Assembly (NCBI RefSeq): GCF_042850985.1
Contig: NZ_AP031415.1
Location: 124,001-188,000, forward strand
DNA length: 64,000 bases
Origin: Allocoprobacillus sp002160865
GTDB taxonomy: Bacteria > Bacillota_I > Bacilli_A > Erysipelotrichales > Coprobacillaceae
Direction of reading: 5' to 3'
In this document: positions 35,386-44,393 of the stretch, one piece after another
Position numbering within the stretch: the first letter of the stretch is position 1
How the letters are laid out: every line of letters begins with the position of its first letter
Notes under the pieces: model-generated
Told to the model about the DNA's origin: nothing
Database searches by the model: none
Seen by the model: the letters and a program-made list of their open reading frames with translations, nothing else
Position numbers and translations under genes: made by a program

Positions 35386-37070
35386 TTGAAATCAATGATT
35401 TATCATTCACATATCCAGGAGCAAAGCAGCCAACATTAAAAAATATTCATTTAACAATTGAAAAAGGAGATTTTGTCGCAATTATTGGAAACAATGGTTG
35501 TGGCAAATCGACTTTATGTAAAACTCTAAATGGTTTGATTCCACGTTTTATTATGGGTGAACTGCAAGGGAAATTGTATTTTGATGGAAAAGATGCTTTA
35601 ACTTTGGATATTAGTGAAATTGCTAAAAAAGTGGGTTATGTGTATCAAGATTTTGAAAATCAGATCGTATGTCCCACAGTCTATGAAGATGCTTCTTTTG
35701 CATGTATGAATTATGGATTGGAAAATTATGAAGACAATGTTATGAATATTCTTAAGGTTTGTGACTTATATTCAAAACGAAATGATTATATCTGGCAATT
35801 ATCTGGGGGACAATTGCATTTATTAGCTTTAGCAGGTTCTACTGCGTTATCACCAGAAATTCTTATTTTAGATGAACCCATTGCTCAATTAGATCCTAAA
35901 CATGCAAGAGAAATTTATGAAATATTAAAGGAATTAAATGAAAGATATCACAAAACAATTATTGTTATTGAACATCATACAGAATATATTGCCCAATACT
36001 GCCATCATGTGATTTTAATGAAGGATGGTTCTATTATGTGGCAAAAACCAGTCAAAGAAGCTTTGACAAGAGTTGAAGAACTTGAATCTTGTCATATTTT
36101 TCCACCACAAATTACACGTGCTGCTAAAATCATGCAGGAAAAGAATTTACTAGATTCAAATACTTTATTGCCCATTACTATAGAAGAAGGACAGAATATT
36201 TTTACAAAAAAGAAACATATGACAGATTGTACTCATGAAAGAAAAGTACAAGAAAAGGATGAACGTGTTGTAGAATTTGTAAATGTTGGGTTACAGTTTA
36301 GAAGTGTAAAAGGTGAACCTTATCAGCTCATGAAAGACTTTTATCTTAATATTTATAAAGGGGATAAAATTGCTTTAATAGGTTCTAATGGTGCTGGAAA
36401 GTCTTCATTGATGAAGATGATGATAGGATTATTAAAACCACAAGTTGGCTATGTGAATGTATGTGGAGAAAAGACAAAACATTATTCAGCTGAAGAATTA
36501 TCAAAACATATTTCACTTGTATATCAAAATCCTGAAGATATGTTTATTAAAGATTGTATTCGAGGGGATATTGAATTTGCCATGAAAGAACGACATATTA
36601 AGGATTATAAAGATAGAGCCAAAAAATTAATTGAATTGTTCGATTTGCAGGATATTCAAGAAAGAGATGGACGATTATTATCAGGGGGACAAATGCGTCG
36701 AGCCTCACTTGCAATAGGAGTAGCATTGCAACCATCTATTTTGCTTTTAGATGAACCTACTGCCAATTTGGATATTGCAACTAGAAAAGAGATCATGAGA
36801 ACATTAGATATCTTAAAAGATGTTGTTGAAACTGTTGTTATAGCAACACATGATATGCAGCTTGTCTGTGATTGGGCAGAGAGAATCATTGTATTATCAT
36901 CAGGTTATATAGTCAAGGATGGTCAAAGACATGAAGTCTTTAGCGATAAGTATGTAAGAGAAATGGTAGGAATAGAACCACCAGAAATCTTTAAAATGGG
37001 GGAAGCACTCAATATTCGCTGTTATGAAATTGATGAATTTGTGAGTGCTTATCAACAGGAGGAATCATAA
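35382..37070 (+). CDS. ECF transporter ATPase, fused A-A' double domain
   Basis: 562 residues: two ABC ATPase domains in one chain. Domain 1 (about 1-230): Walker A 'IGNNGCGKST', signature 'LSGGQLHLLALAG', Walker B 'ILILDEPIAQLD'. Domain 2 (about 300-540): 'IGSNGAGKSS', 'LSGGQMRRASLA', 'ILLLDEPTANLD'. Fusion of the two ATPases is common in ECF systems. It starts with GTG inside the ATGTGA at the end of the S gene and overlaps the T gene by one base, so all three are coupled. Confidence 0.93.
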   Translation: MIEINDLSFTYPGAKQPTLKNIHLTIEKGDFVAIIGNNGCGKSTLCKTLNGLIPRFIMGELQGKLYFDGKDALTLDISEIAKKVGYVYQDFENQIVCPTVYEDASFACMNYGLENYEDNVMNILKVCDLYSKRNDYIWQLSGGQLHLLALAGSTALSPEILILDEPIAQLDPKHAREIYEILKELNERYHKTIIVIEHHTEYIAQYCHHVILMKDGSIMWQKPVKEALTRVEELESCHIFPPQITRAAKIMQEKNLLDSNTLLPITIEEGQNIFTKKKHMTDCTHERKVQEKDERVVEFVNVGLQFRSVKGEPYQLMKDFYLNIYKGDKIALIGSNGAGKSSLMKMMIGLLKPQVGYVNVCGEKTKHYSAEELSKHISLVYQNPEDMFIKDCIRGDIEFAMKERHIKDYKDRAKKLIELFDLQDIQERDGRLLSGGQMRRASLAIGVALQPSILLLDEPTANLDIATRKEIMRTLDILKDVVETVVIATHDMQLVCDWAERIIVLSSGYIVKDGQRHEVFSDKYVREMVGIEPPEIFKMGEALNIRCYEIDEFVSAYQQEES

Positions 37071-37894
37071 TGCATAAAATCACACAGACTTTGTTAGATA
37101 AATTTACAATTGATTATTTACGTAATCAAGTGCTAAAAAATGCTTATGGAAATGATGATACGGTTATTGCAGGATTAGATCCAAGAACATTATTATGCTG
37201 GTATTTATTTTTTGGTTTGATTCCATGGTTTTTAAATGATCTCATTGTTTTATTAGGGATGTTTGTTTTTGTTGCGATAACAACTAAATTAGCAAAAATT
37301 GCACCACTTGTATTATTTTTATTTTGTCTAGGTGTATTTTGTCAAACAGGATATTTGTTTATTGCTGCACTATTCTTTGGTGGAAATTTATCAACATTAT
37401 ATTCATTATTAGTTATGACATTAAAAGTATCTGTCTGTTCTCTTGCTTCCATTACTGTTTTTTCAGGATTAAACCCTGACCGTCTAGCAACAGGATTGCT
37501 ATATTTTGGTTGTCCTGATCAATTGTCTTTTAGTATTTCATATGCATTTCGTATATTACCTATCCTTATGGAAGAATTCCAAAACATATTGTTATCTTAT
37601 CGTTTAAGAGGACATTCTCCATCCAAAAAAACATGGCTTGGGAAAATCAAATATTTTATATACCAGATAAAAATTATTATATTATCTTTCTATCCGTTAA
37701 TGTTAAATACTGCAAAACGATCAAGAACAACAGTTGAAGCATTGGAATTAAAAGGATATCGCTATGCAAATGAAAATAAGATTGTTAGAAAAAAGAAAAT
37801 GGCATCACTAATGTTTAAAAAAGATGATTTGATTTTCGTTTTAATTTCTATTGTATGGATGATTTTATGTGTTATCATTTCTATTTTGTTTTAG
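37070..37894 (+). CDS. ECF transporter T component (energy-coupling membrane subunit)
   Basis: 274 residues with four to five hydrophobic segments in the first half and two cytoplasmic coupling motifs: 'SYRLRGHSP' and 'ALELKGYRYA', the two Ala-x-Arg-x-Arg-Gly-type helices that dock on the ATPases. It couples ATP hydrolysis to toppling of the S subunit. Overlaps the ATPase gene by one base (TAATG) and is followed 9 bases later by the PHP gene. Confidence 0.9.
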   Translation: MHKITQTLLDKFTIDYLRNQVLKNAYGNDDTVIAGLDPRTLLCWYLFFGLIPWFLNDLIVLLGMFVFVAITTKLAKIAPLVLFLFCLGVFCQTGYLFIAALFFGGNLSTLYSLLVMTLKVSVCSLASITVFSGLNPDRLATGLLYFGCPDQLSFSISYAFRILPILMEEFQNILLSYRLRGHSPSKKTWLGKIKYFIYQIKIIILSFYPLMLNTAKRSRTTVEALELKGYRYANENKIVRKKKMASLMFKKDDLIFVLISIVWMILCVIISILF

Positions 37895-37903
37895 GAGGTT
37901 TTT

Positions 37904-38683
37904 ATGAATATAGATTTTCATACTCATGGTAAATTAGCAAAAAAATTACCATTTTCTACACAATATACTGATCAAATGTTTCACAAAGCATATCTTAGAG
38001 GACTTGATGCTATTTGTCTGACTGAACATTTTAATACGTTATCATTTTTAGAAATGTATGATTATATATATACTCACTATACGCATGTAGGTGATTGTTG
38101 TCAGAGTAAAGATGGGTTATTGATTTTCTTTGGAATGGAAATAGATATTAAAGAGGGAGGACATACTCTTGTTATTGGAAGATATCATGATATTGTTGAG
38201 TTAAATAAAAAGTTGGAAAAACATAAAGCGAAAGAAAGTTTTTTAACTTTTGATGAGCTAGTAACGCTTGTTCGTCAATATGATGTTATTTTTGGGGGAG
38301 CACATGTTTATCGTCAGGGAGGACATATTCCAGAATTATCACAGAAGCAGTTGTTATGTTTTGATTTCTTTGATCTAAATGGAAAAGATTTAGCATGTTA
38401 TGGATTAAAAATGCAGGATATGATTTATCAGTTTGCGCACCGATATCATAAACCAGTTGTTTCTGGCAGTGATACACATCAAGCAACACAGTATGGTTGT
38501 GTTCAGACATGTTTTCAAAGTTGTTTTCATAGTATTAAACAATTAAGAGAAGAAATCGACAAAGGACAATATACTATCCAAATATCTGAAAGTTTAAATA
38601 TTCAGGTTGAAGATGCGACATTACAAAAAAGACTTCTTAAAGAAGTCTATCGATTGGGTGGCGATTATGTTGCTTTATTATGA
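37904..38683 (+). CDS. PHP domain-containing metallohydrolase
   Basis: 259 residues. Metal ligands of the PHP fold: 'DFHTHGKL' (His-x-His), 'CLTEHFN', 'FGMEIDI' (Glu), 'FGGAHVYR' (His) and 'SGSDTHQAT' (Asp, His). The family cuts phosphoesters such as histidinol phosphate or nucleic acid ends. AGGAGG lies 5 bases before the ATG, and it follows the ECF T gene by 9 bases, so it may process the imported substrate. A terminator starts in its stop codon. Confidence 0.85.
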   Translation: MNIDFHTHGKLAKKLPFSTQYTDQMFHKAYLRGLDAICLTEHFNTLSFLEMYDYIYTHYTHVGDCCQSKDGLLIFFGMEIDIKEGGHTLVIGRYHDIVELNKKLEKHKAKESFLTFDELVTLVRQYDVIFGGAHVYRQGGHIPELSQKQLLCFDFFDLNGKDLACYGLKMQDMIYQFAHRYHKPVVSGSDTHQATQYGCVQTCFQSCFHSIKQLREEIDKGQYTIQISESLNIQVEDATLQKRLLKEVYRLGGDYVALL

Positions 38684-38716
38684 TACAGAGATATTTTATC
38701 TTTGTATTTTTATTTT
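38683..38716 (+). terminator. Terminator spanning two converging stop codons
   Basis: 11-bp stem ATACAGAGATA / TATCTTTGTAT (one G-T pair), 3-base loop, T-rich tail. The hairpin covers the stop of the RpiR gene on the other strand; the two genes end 12 bases apart. Confidence 0.7.
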
Positions 38717-39514
38717 ATAGTTTTCTTTTAACTGATAGATATCTTCTACACTCTGTGTATATAAATGACCACCTTTTTTAGCAATTTCTATTACTAAAGC
38801 ATCAATACATGCCATAGGAACAGCCATAGAATGATATTCATGATCTTCACCACGATATACATAAATATTATAGTCAGCCATTTTTTTAGCGTCATCGATT
38901 AAGCGACTAGACATCAGCATTGTCTGACATTTGATTTGATGGCAATATTCAAGAACTATCTGTGCTTCTACAGGTGTTTTTAAAAATCCAAAGAGAATAA
39001 CAAAATCGTCTGATTTAATCATTGGAAGACATTCAAAAATCTCTGAACCACTTGAAGGCATGATAACAACTTTCTTTTGAAATCTGCGTAATCGAAATGA
39101 GAGTAAATCAGCAAGACAAATCGTTGCTCCTTTAGCAAATACATAAATTGTATTGGCTTCAATGATATGATCAACAATTGTATCAATTTCATCTATATCT
39201 AGATGTTCAATTGTTTTTTCAATATATTGATTTTGTAAAATTAAATAATGAGGAAAAGAGTGTTCTTGTGTTACTGTTGAATGCATTTTGTTGGCAGGGG
39301 ATACCTTTTGTGTCATACTCATTTTCATATCTTTAAAATTGAGATAGCCTAGATGTTTAGGTAAGCGAGAAATAGTAGCTTGAGATATATGTGTTTTTTG
39401 AGAAAGTTCTTGGATTGACATAGAAGAAAACTGATGAATATTTTGAAAAATAAAATCTATCAGTTTTTTTTCGTTTTTTGTTAGTTTTTCAGTTGTTTCT
39501 GAATTCCATTTCAT
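38696..39514 (-). CDS. MurR/RpiR family transcriptional regulator
   Basis: 272 residues. Helix-turn-helix 'SMSIQELSQKTHISQATIS' and a SIS domain from about residue 105 ('IYVFAKGATICLADLLSFRLR', 'VILFGFLKTPVEAQIVLEY'). The SIS sugar loop is altered: where the usual Ser-x-Ser-Gly-x-Thr lies, this has Phe-Gly-Phe-Leu-Lys-Thr, so its ligand may differ. The ATG at 39514 sits 9 bases from GGAG. It converges with the PHP gene and faces away from MarR-MATE. Confidence 0.85.
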   Translation of the reverse strand: MKWNSETTEKLTKNEKKLIDFIFQNIHQFSSMSIQELSQKTHISQATISRLPKHLGYLNFKDMKMSMTQKVSPANKMHSTVTQEHSFPHYLILQNQYIEKTIEHLDIDEIDTIVDHIIEANTIYVFAKGATICLADLLSFRLRRFQKKVVIMPSSGSEIFECLPMIKSDDFVILFGFLKTPVEAQIVLEYCHQIKCQTMLMSSRLIDDAKKMADYNIYVYRGEDHEYHSMAVPMACIDALVIEIAKKGGHLYTQSVEDIYQLKENYKIKIQR

Positions 39515-39590
39515 CGTGATCATCTCCTTAATAATGTATTATATCAGACATTCTATTTAAAAAATATCAGTTTTATGTAAAATAAAAATG

Positions 39591-39643
39591 TTGACATTTC
39601 TTGATAATACGTTTATTATATAACTGTTCAAAATAAAACAGTT
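39591..39643 (+). promoter_or_regulatory. Promoter with MarR-type operator
   Basis: TTGACA (39591-39596), 17-base spacer, TATTAT (39614-39619). Right after it lies the inverted repeat AACTGTT-N8-AACAGTT (39622-39643), on the transcription start region. Likely site for self-repression by the MarR protein that follows. Confidence 0.7.
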
Positions 39644-39655
39644 AAGGAGAGAACT

Positions 39656-40114
39656 ATGAAGATGCAAACAAAGAATGGGGAAAAGAAGTTTTTTTCACTA
39701 GCAATGTACCCCTATATCATCAAAAAATATAATTCTTTATTTGAAGATTTATTGAAAGAGTATCAGATGACACAAGTGGAAATAGATGTTCTGGCTTTCT
39801 TAGCTAATAATCCTGAATATAATCACGCTCAGGATATTGTCAATGTTCGTGGTATTTCCAAAGGACATGTGTCCTTAGCTATTGAAAAACTGGTGAAACG
39901 TGGTTATCTTACTAGAAATCCTGATCCACAAAACAGACGTTGCAATATTTTGTGTGTAGAACATCAGGCAGATTCTCTTATTAAACGTATTCAAGATATT
40001 CAACATCAGTTTGATGACATGTCATTTCAAAATATTTCATCAAGTGATTTGATTTTTTATCATCAAATTTTACAAAAGATTTATCAGAATTTAGGAGGGG
40101 GACATAATGAATGA
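39656..40114 (+). CDS. MarR family transcriptional regulator
   Basis: 152 residues with the winged helix 'ISKGHVSLAIEKLVKRGYLTRNPDPQNRRC' (recognition helix and wing) in the middle. AAGGAGAG precedes the ATG. It overlaps the MATE pump gene by 8 bases, the usual layout for a repressor of its own efflux pump. An in-frame second Met at codon 3 is a minor alternative. Confidence 0.9.
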   Translation: MKMQTKNGEKKFFSLAMYPYIIKKYNSLFEDLLKEYQMTQVEIDVLAFLANNPEYNHAQDIVNVRGISKGHVSLAIEKLVKRGYLTRNPDPQNRRCNILCVEHQADSLIKRIQDIQHQFDDMSFQNISSSDLIFYHQILQKIYQNLGGGHNE

Positions 40115-41456
40115 AAGATTAGAGAATGAAAAAATATCAAAGTTGTTATTTGCGATGGCATTACCAGCTATTTTAGCTCAATTAGCAACGCTCATTTATA
40201 ACATGGTTGATAGAATTTATATTGCCCGATTAGCAGATGGATCATTAGGAATTGCTGGGATTGGACTATGTACTTCTGTCATTACGATTATTACAGCTTT
40301 TACGAATTTATTTGGACGTGGTGGAGCACCATTGGCTTCTATTCGTCTAGGTGAAAAAAGACCAGCATTAGCTGAAAAGATATTGGGCAACTGTTTTTCA
40401 AGCCTGATTATTTCTTCTATCATTATCACAATTGTTTTACAATTTTTTGGTGCACAGATTTTAACTTTATTTGGTGCCAGTGAAAATACACTCCCTTATG
40501 CAATGGACTATATGCGTATTTATAGTTTAGGAACCATTTTTGTTCAACTGAGTGTAGGATTGAATTATTTCATTAATGCTCAAGGTTATACAAAATATGG
40601 AATGCTTACGTTATTGATAGGGGGTATTTTAAATATTATTTTAGACCCTATCTTTATCTTTGTATTTCATATGGATGTTGCTGGTGCAGCGATTGCAACA
40701 GTCATTTCTCAATTTGTTTCATGTGTCTGGGTTATGAAATTTTTATGGGGAAAACAGACAACGATTAAAATCAAAAAAGAACATATGAAATTAGATTTAG
40801 GTATTATGAAAAAAGTTGTTGGCTTAGGATTTTCACCTTTCTTTATGAATGCGACAGAAGGTATTTTACAAGTTTCTTTTAATCGCCAGTTATTATTCTT
40901 TGGTGGAGATTTAGCGGTTAGTGCCATGACAATTATGTTATCAATGAATCAAGTTTTACAATTACCAATGGAAGGTATTGCACAAGGAACACAGCCAATT
41001 ATCAGTTATAACTATGGGGCTAAAAATTATGATCGTGTAAGAAAAACGATTTCTTTAGCTATTAAAGTTTCTTTGATATATTCAGTTATTGGTGTTTTAT
41101 TGATGGAATTATTACCGGGTGTCTTTGTTCGCTTATTTGCTAATGAACCTCAATTAATTGAACTTTCAAATCAAATGTTAAGAGTTTATATCTTTGGTTT
41201 CATTATCATGGGAGCAAACTCTACATATCAACAGACATATACATCTTTGGGATTTGGAAAGCGTTCTTTCTTCTTTGCTTTCTATCGAAAGATTATTTTA
41301 TTGATTCCTTTAATTTATATTTTACCAAACTTTATTTCAAACGGTGTATTTGCAGTTATGTTAGCTGAACCACTATCAGATTTAATCACAACAATCACAA
41401 ATACCTTTGCTTTTAAACAATTTATGCATAAATATTTAAACAAAAAACTATCATGA
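40107..41456 (+). CDS. MATE family efflux transporter
   Basis: 449 residues, twelve hydrophobic segments. 'LPAILAQLATLIYNMVDRIYI' at the N terminus and 'EGIAQGTQPIISYNYGAKNYDRV' in the second half match the MepA-like MATE group, which exports biocides and dyes in Staphylococcus under MarR-type control. Overlap with the MarR gene supports that pairing here. Terminator at the stop. Confidence 0.92.
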   Translation: MNERLENEKISKLLFAMALPAILAQLATLIYNMVDRIYIARLADGSLGIAGIGLCTSVITIITAFTNLFGRGGAPLASIRLGEKRPALAEKILGNCFSSLIISSIIITIVLQFFGAQILTLFGASENTLPYAMDYMRIYSLGTIFVQLSVGLNYFINAQGYTKYGMLTLLIGGILNIILDPIFIFVFHMDVAGAAIATVISQFVSCVWVMKFLWGKQTTIKIKKEHMKLDLGIMKKVVGLGFSPFFMNATEGILQVSFNRQLLFFGGDLAVSAMTIMLSMNQVLQLPMEGIAQGTQPIISYNYGAKNYDRVRKTISLAIKVSLIYSVIGVLLMELLPGVFVRLFANEPQLIELSNQMLRVYIFGFIIMGANSTYQQTYTSLGFGKRSFFFAFYRKIILLIPLIYILPNFISNGVFAVMLAEPLSDLITTITNTFAFKQFMHKYLNKKLS

Positions 41457-41468
41457 TGGTAGTTTTTT
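41442..41468 (+). terminator. Terminator overlapping the MATE stop codon
   Basis: AAACTATCA / TGGTAGTTT stem with the TGA stop as its 3-base loop, then a T run. Confidence 0.8.
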
Positions 41469-41528
41469 ATTTTCTTTAGAAATGTTATGAAATATGTTAA
41501 AATAAGAAAAAAGAATGTGAGGGTTAGT

Positions 41529-42179
41529 ATGAAAAAAGCAGTGATATTTGATATGGATGGTTTAATGATTGATAGTGAGAGAGTCACTTATAATGAGTAT
41601 GTTAAAAAATTGGAACAGTTAGGTCATTATGATTTTACCGAAGAACTCTATAGAAATTGTTTAGGAAAAAACAAACAGGGAATCTGTCAAGTTTTTATCG
41701 ATCATTATGGTGAAGATTTTCCAATGAAAGAAGTATGGGATGATGTTCATATATGGATAGATGAGAGCTTAAGACAACATGTTCCAAAGAAAAAAGGTTT
41801 AGATGAATTATTACAATATTTAAAGAGTCATAATTATAAAACAATTGTTGCGACATCAAGTGGACGTGAACGTGTTGATGAAATATTAAAAAATGCACAG
41901 TTGACACAATATTTTGATGATTCTATTTGTGGTGATGAGGTGACACATGGTAAGCCTAATCCAGAGATTTTTTTAACAGCTTGTCATAAATTAGGGGTTC
42001 AACCAGAGGAAGCAGTTGTTTTAGAAGATAGTGAGGCTGGAATTCAGGCAGCTTATGATGGACATATTGATGTTATTTGTGTTCCAGATATGAAATATCC
42101 AGAAGAAAAATATGTTCAGATGATTACAAAGATTGTAAAATCACTAGATGATGTTATTGATTATTTAGAGGTACAATAA
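41529..42179 (+). CDS. HAD family hydrolase, beta-phosphoglucomutase-like
   Basis: 216 residues. Motif I 'VIFDMDGLMIDSE', motif II Thr/Ser in 'VATSSGRERV', Lys in 'GKPNPEIFL' and 'VLEDSEAGIQAA' as motif IV. The alpha-helical cap between residues 15 and 85 is type C1, as in beta-phosphoglucomutase and pyrophosphatase PpaX. Likely a sugar-phosphate phosphatase. GAGGG lies before the ATG at 41529; no upstream support for the longer frame. Confidence 0.88.
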   Translation: MKKAVIFDMDGLMIDSERVTYNEYVKKLEQLGHYDFTEELYRNCLGKNKQGICQVFIDHYGEDFPMKEVWDDVHIWIDESLRQHVPKKKGLDELLQYLKSHNYKTIVATSSGRERVDEILKNAQLTQYFDDSICGDEVTHGKPNPEIFLTACHKLGVQPEEAVVLEDSEAGIQAAYDGHIDVICVPDMKYPEEKYVQMITKIVKSLDDVIDYLEVQ

Positions 42180-42203
42180 AAGAACTGTTAAAGCAGTTCT
42201 TTT
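42178..42203. terminator. Bidirectional terminator between two HAD genes
   Basis: AAAAGAACTG / CAGTTCTTTT stem with a 6-base loop. It overlaps the stop codons of both converging genes. Confidence 0.8.
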
Positions 42204-42922
42204 ATTGCTTGAGCAACACTTTCAACATGAAGTTGTGAAATATCTTTTAAAGATTGAGGTGAAGTGTTGAATGTGATAGGGATATCCACACTCTTTAACA
42301 TCGGTAAATCATTATATGAATCGCCTATTCCAGCAAAAGTCTTTATATGAAAGTGCTCTCTTACTCTTTTTATAGCTTCTCCCTTTGAACATCCTTTAGA
42401 AACTATATCTATAGAATCTAAATTTTGAAAAGCGAACACATCTTTATACATATGATTTATATTTTGAGTTTCTTGATATGCTTGTGTTTCATTATGGAAT
42501 ACTAATGATATACCATAGATGATTTCTTTGATTTGCTCAATGGAATGAAAGAGAATACATGAATCTGCTGAAAATTCTTTTTGAGTTTTATAAATATCTT
42601 TTTTGGTATGAATAATAATGAGTGCTTGATTTTGATATTGATAAAAGATGTTTTGTATAGTGTGATAGGTCACATGTTTTTCATAGAGTGGCTGTAGATT
42701 TTTATCTAAAATGATAGATCCACTTGAGATGATATAAAAATCTGGGTGAATAGTATCAAATAGATTGACAATACCATTATAAGGTCTACCACTACATAAA
42801 CCAAATAAATATCCCGCTTTTTGATAATGAGCAATGGCTTGTTGATCCTCTAAGGAAATAGAAGGATTTTTATTAGGAAAGTATAATGTGTAATCAATAT
42901 CACTAGCAAGTGCATTTGGCAT
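42188..42922 (-). CDS. Cof-type HAD-IIB family hydrolase
   Basis: 244 residues. Motif I is 'LASDIDYTLYF': Asp-x-Asp with Tyr in place of the usual Gly, as in some sugar phosphatases. Motif II 'FGLCSGRPYNGI', Lys in 'SKGCSKGEAIKRV' and 'GIGDSYNDLPML' complete it. AAAGGAG precedes the ATG. Divergent from the GH32 fructosidase with its own clear promoter, so a link with fructose phosphates is possible but not shown. Confidence 0.85.
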   Translation of the reverse strand: MPNALASDIDYTLYFPNKNPSISLEDQQAIAHYQKAGYLFGLCSGRPYNGIVNLFDTIHPDFYIISSGSIILDKNLQPLYEKHVTYHTIQNIFYQYQNQALIIIHTKKDIYKTQKEFSADSCILFHSIEQIKEIIYGISLVFHNETQAYQETQNINHMYKDVFAFQNLDSIDIVSKGCSKGEAIKRVREHFHIKTFAGIGDSYNDLPMLKSVDIPITFNTSPQSLKDISQLHVESVAQAIKELL

Positions 42923-42942
42923 ATGAACAACTCCTTTTTTAA

Positions 42943-42971
42943 ATTTTAATATGAATATGAAATTTTGTCAA
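42943..42971 (-). promoter_or_regulatory. Sigma-A-type promoter for the HAD gene
   Basis: On the minus strand: TTGACA (42966-42971), exactly 17 bases, TAAAAT (42943-42948). The best-formed minus-strand promoter in this part of the window. Confidence 0.65.
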
Positions 42972-43026
42972 AAATCATATTTTTCTAATCAAAAAAATGA
43001 TATGATACAAATAAGGAGGAAAAAAT

Positions 43027-44349
43027 ATGAAGCCTAAAATACATTTTACTGCACCTTATCATTGGATTAATGATCCTAATGGTTTGATTTATTATCAAGG
43101 AAATTATCACATCTTTTATCAACATTTTCCATATGAAAATTTTTGGGGAACAATGCATTGGGGTCACGCTACAACAAAAGATTTATTACATTTTCAACAT
43201 CATCCTATCGCAATATATCCATCATGTTATGATGATCGTAATGGATGCTTTTCAGGATCGGCTATTGAAAAAGATGGAAAGATGTATCTTTATTATACAG
43301 CGATTCGTTATGCTAAAGAGAATCCAGATTATGTCCATATTCAATATAGTGATGATGATTTAATAGCGTCACAATTTTTATTGATAAGTGATGATGGTTT
43401 TCATTTTCCTAATAAAGATGGAAAGAAAAAAGTTATTGATGTTATCACTGATTCTCGTTTAGGGGATATAAGACATACAAGAGATCCAAAAGTTTGGCAA
43501 ATGAAAAATGGAAAATATGGATTGATTGTTGGAAGTAAAATCCCAAGTGATACAGGATATTGTGGTGAAGTTTTACTGTATGAAAGTGATGATGCAATTC
43601 ATTTTTCATATAAAAACTGTTTTAAAGATGATTCTATAGGTGATATGTGGGAATGCCCAGATTTAATTGAAATCAATGATCAATATTTTATGATTTTTTC
43701 ACCAGAACATATTCATGAACCACAACCAGATAGTATTGCAGTCATTATGCCTGTTCATTTTGATGAGGAAACAATGACAATTACAAAACAGGGTGACTAC
43801 ATGTATTTGGATTATGGACTTGATTTCTATGCCCCACAAACTTTTTTGGATGAAAATCATCAACGTACAATGTTAGCATGGATGCGTATGCGTGAACCGG
43901 TTTCTAATGAATCATGGACTGGTTTATATATCTTACCTAGACAATTTGAATATAAAAATAAACATGTTTATCAATCTGTTCATAATTCTGTTAAGGAGTA
44001 TTTTAATCATAGTGTAGATCATGCTGATTTATCAAAACCATTTTATATGCATGTTATGATGAATAAAGAAAGTCAAATTGATTTTGGAGGCATGAAATTA
44101 TATATTCAAGATGATTGTTTGTATTGTGATCGTAGCCAAGTATCTATTGAACATGAAAAAGTATGTAATCTTAACAAAACACCTGTATTGAATGGGCAAT
44201 ATGATTTGGAAATTTATTATGATTATCATATATTTGAAATCTTTATTAATGGAGGATATTATGTGCTGAGTCAACTAGTATATGACTTAGGTAAATTGAT
44301 ACAATATCATCAAGTACAGATTATAGATATCAAAGAAAATAAAGAATAA
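43027..44349 (+). CDS. GH32 beta-fructosidase (sucrose-6-phosphate hydrolase type)
   Basis: 440 residues. Nucleophile Asp in 'HWINDPNGLIYY', transition-state Asp in 'HTRDPKVW', acid/base Glu in 'MWECPDLIE', plus 'FSGSAIE'. N-terminal five-bladed propeller followed by a beta-sandwich from about residue 310. No signal peptide, so it acts on imported sugar, probably sucrose-6-phosphate or short fructans. No PTS gene lies beside it. AAGGAGG precedes the ATG; a strong terminator follows. Confidence 0.92.
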   Translation: MKPKIHFTAPYHWINDPNGLIYYQGNYHIFYQHFPYENFWGTMHWGHATTKDLLHFQHHPIAIYPSCYDDRNGCFSGSAIEKDGKMYLYYTAIRYAKENPDYVHIQYSDDDLIASQFLLISDDGFHFPNKDGKKKVIDVITDSRLGDIRHTRDPKVWQMKNGKYGLIVGSKIPSDTGYCGEVLLYESDDAIHFSYKNCFKDDSIGDMWECPDLIEINDQYFMIFSPEHIHEPQPDSIAVIMPVHFDEETMTITKQGDYMYLDYGLDFYAPQTFLDENHQRTMLAWMRMREPVSNESWTGLYILPRQFEYKNKHVYQSVHNSVKEYFNHSVDHADLSKPFYMHVMMNKESQIDFGGMKLYIQDDCLYCDRSQVSIEHEKVCNLNKTPVLNGQYDLEIYYDYHIFEIFINGGYYVLSQLVYDLGKLIQYHQVQIIDIKENKE

Positions 44350-44353
44350 AATT

Positions 44354-44381
44354 TGCTTATAGTTTCTATAAGCATTTTTTT
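44354..44381 (+). terminator. Terminator after GH32
   Basis: Perfect 9-bp stem TGCTTATAG / CTATAAGCA, TTT loop, run of seven T's. Confidence 0.88.
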
Positions 44382-44393
44382 GTATAAAATTGA

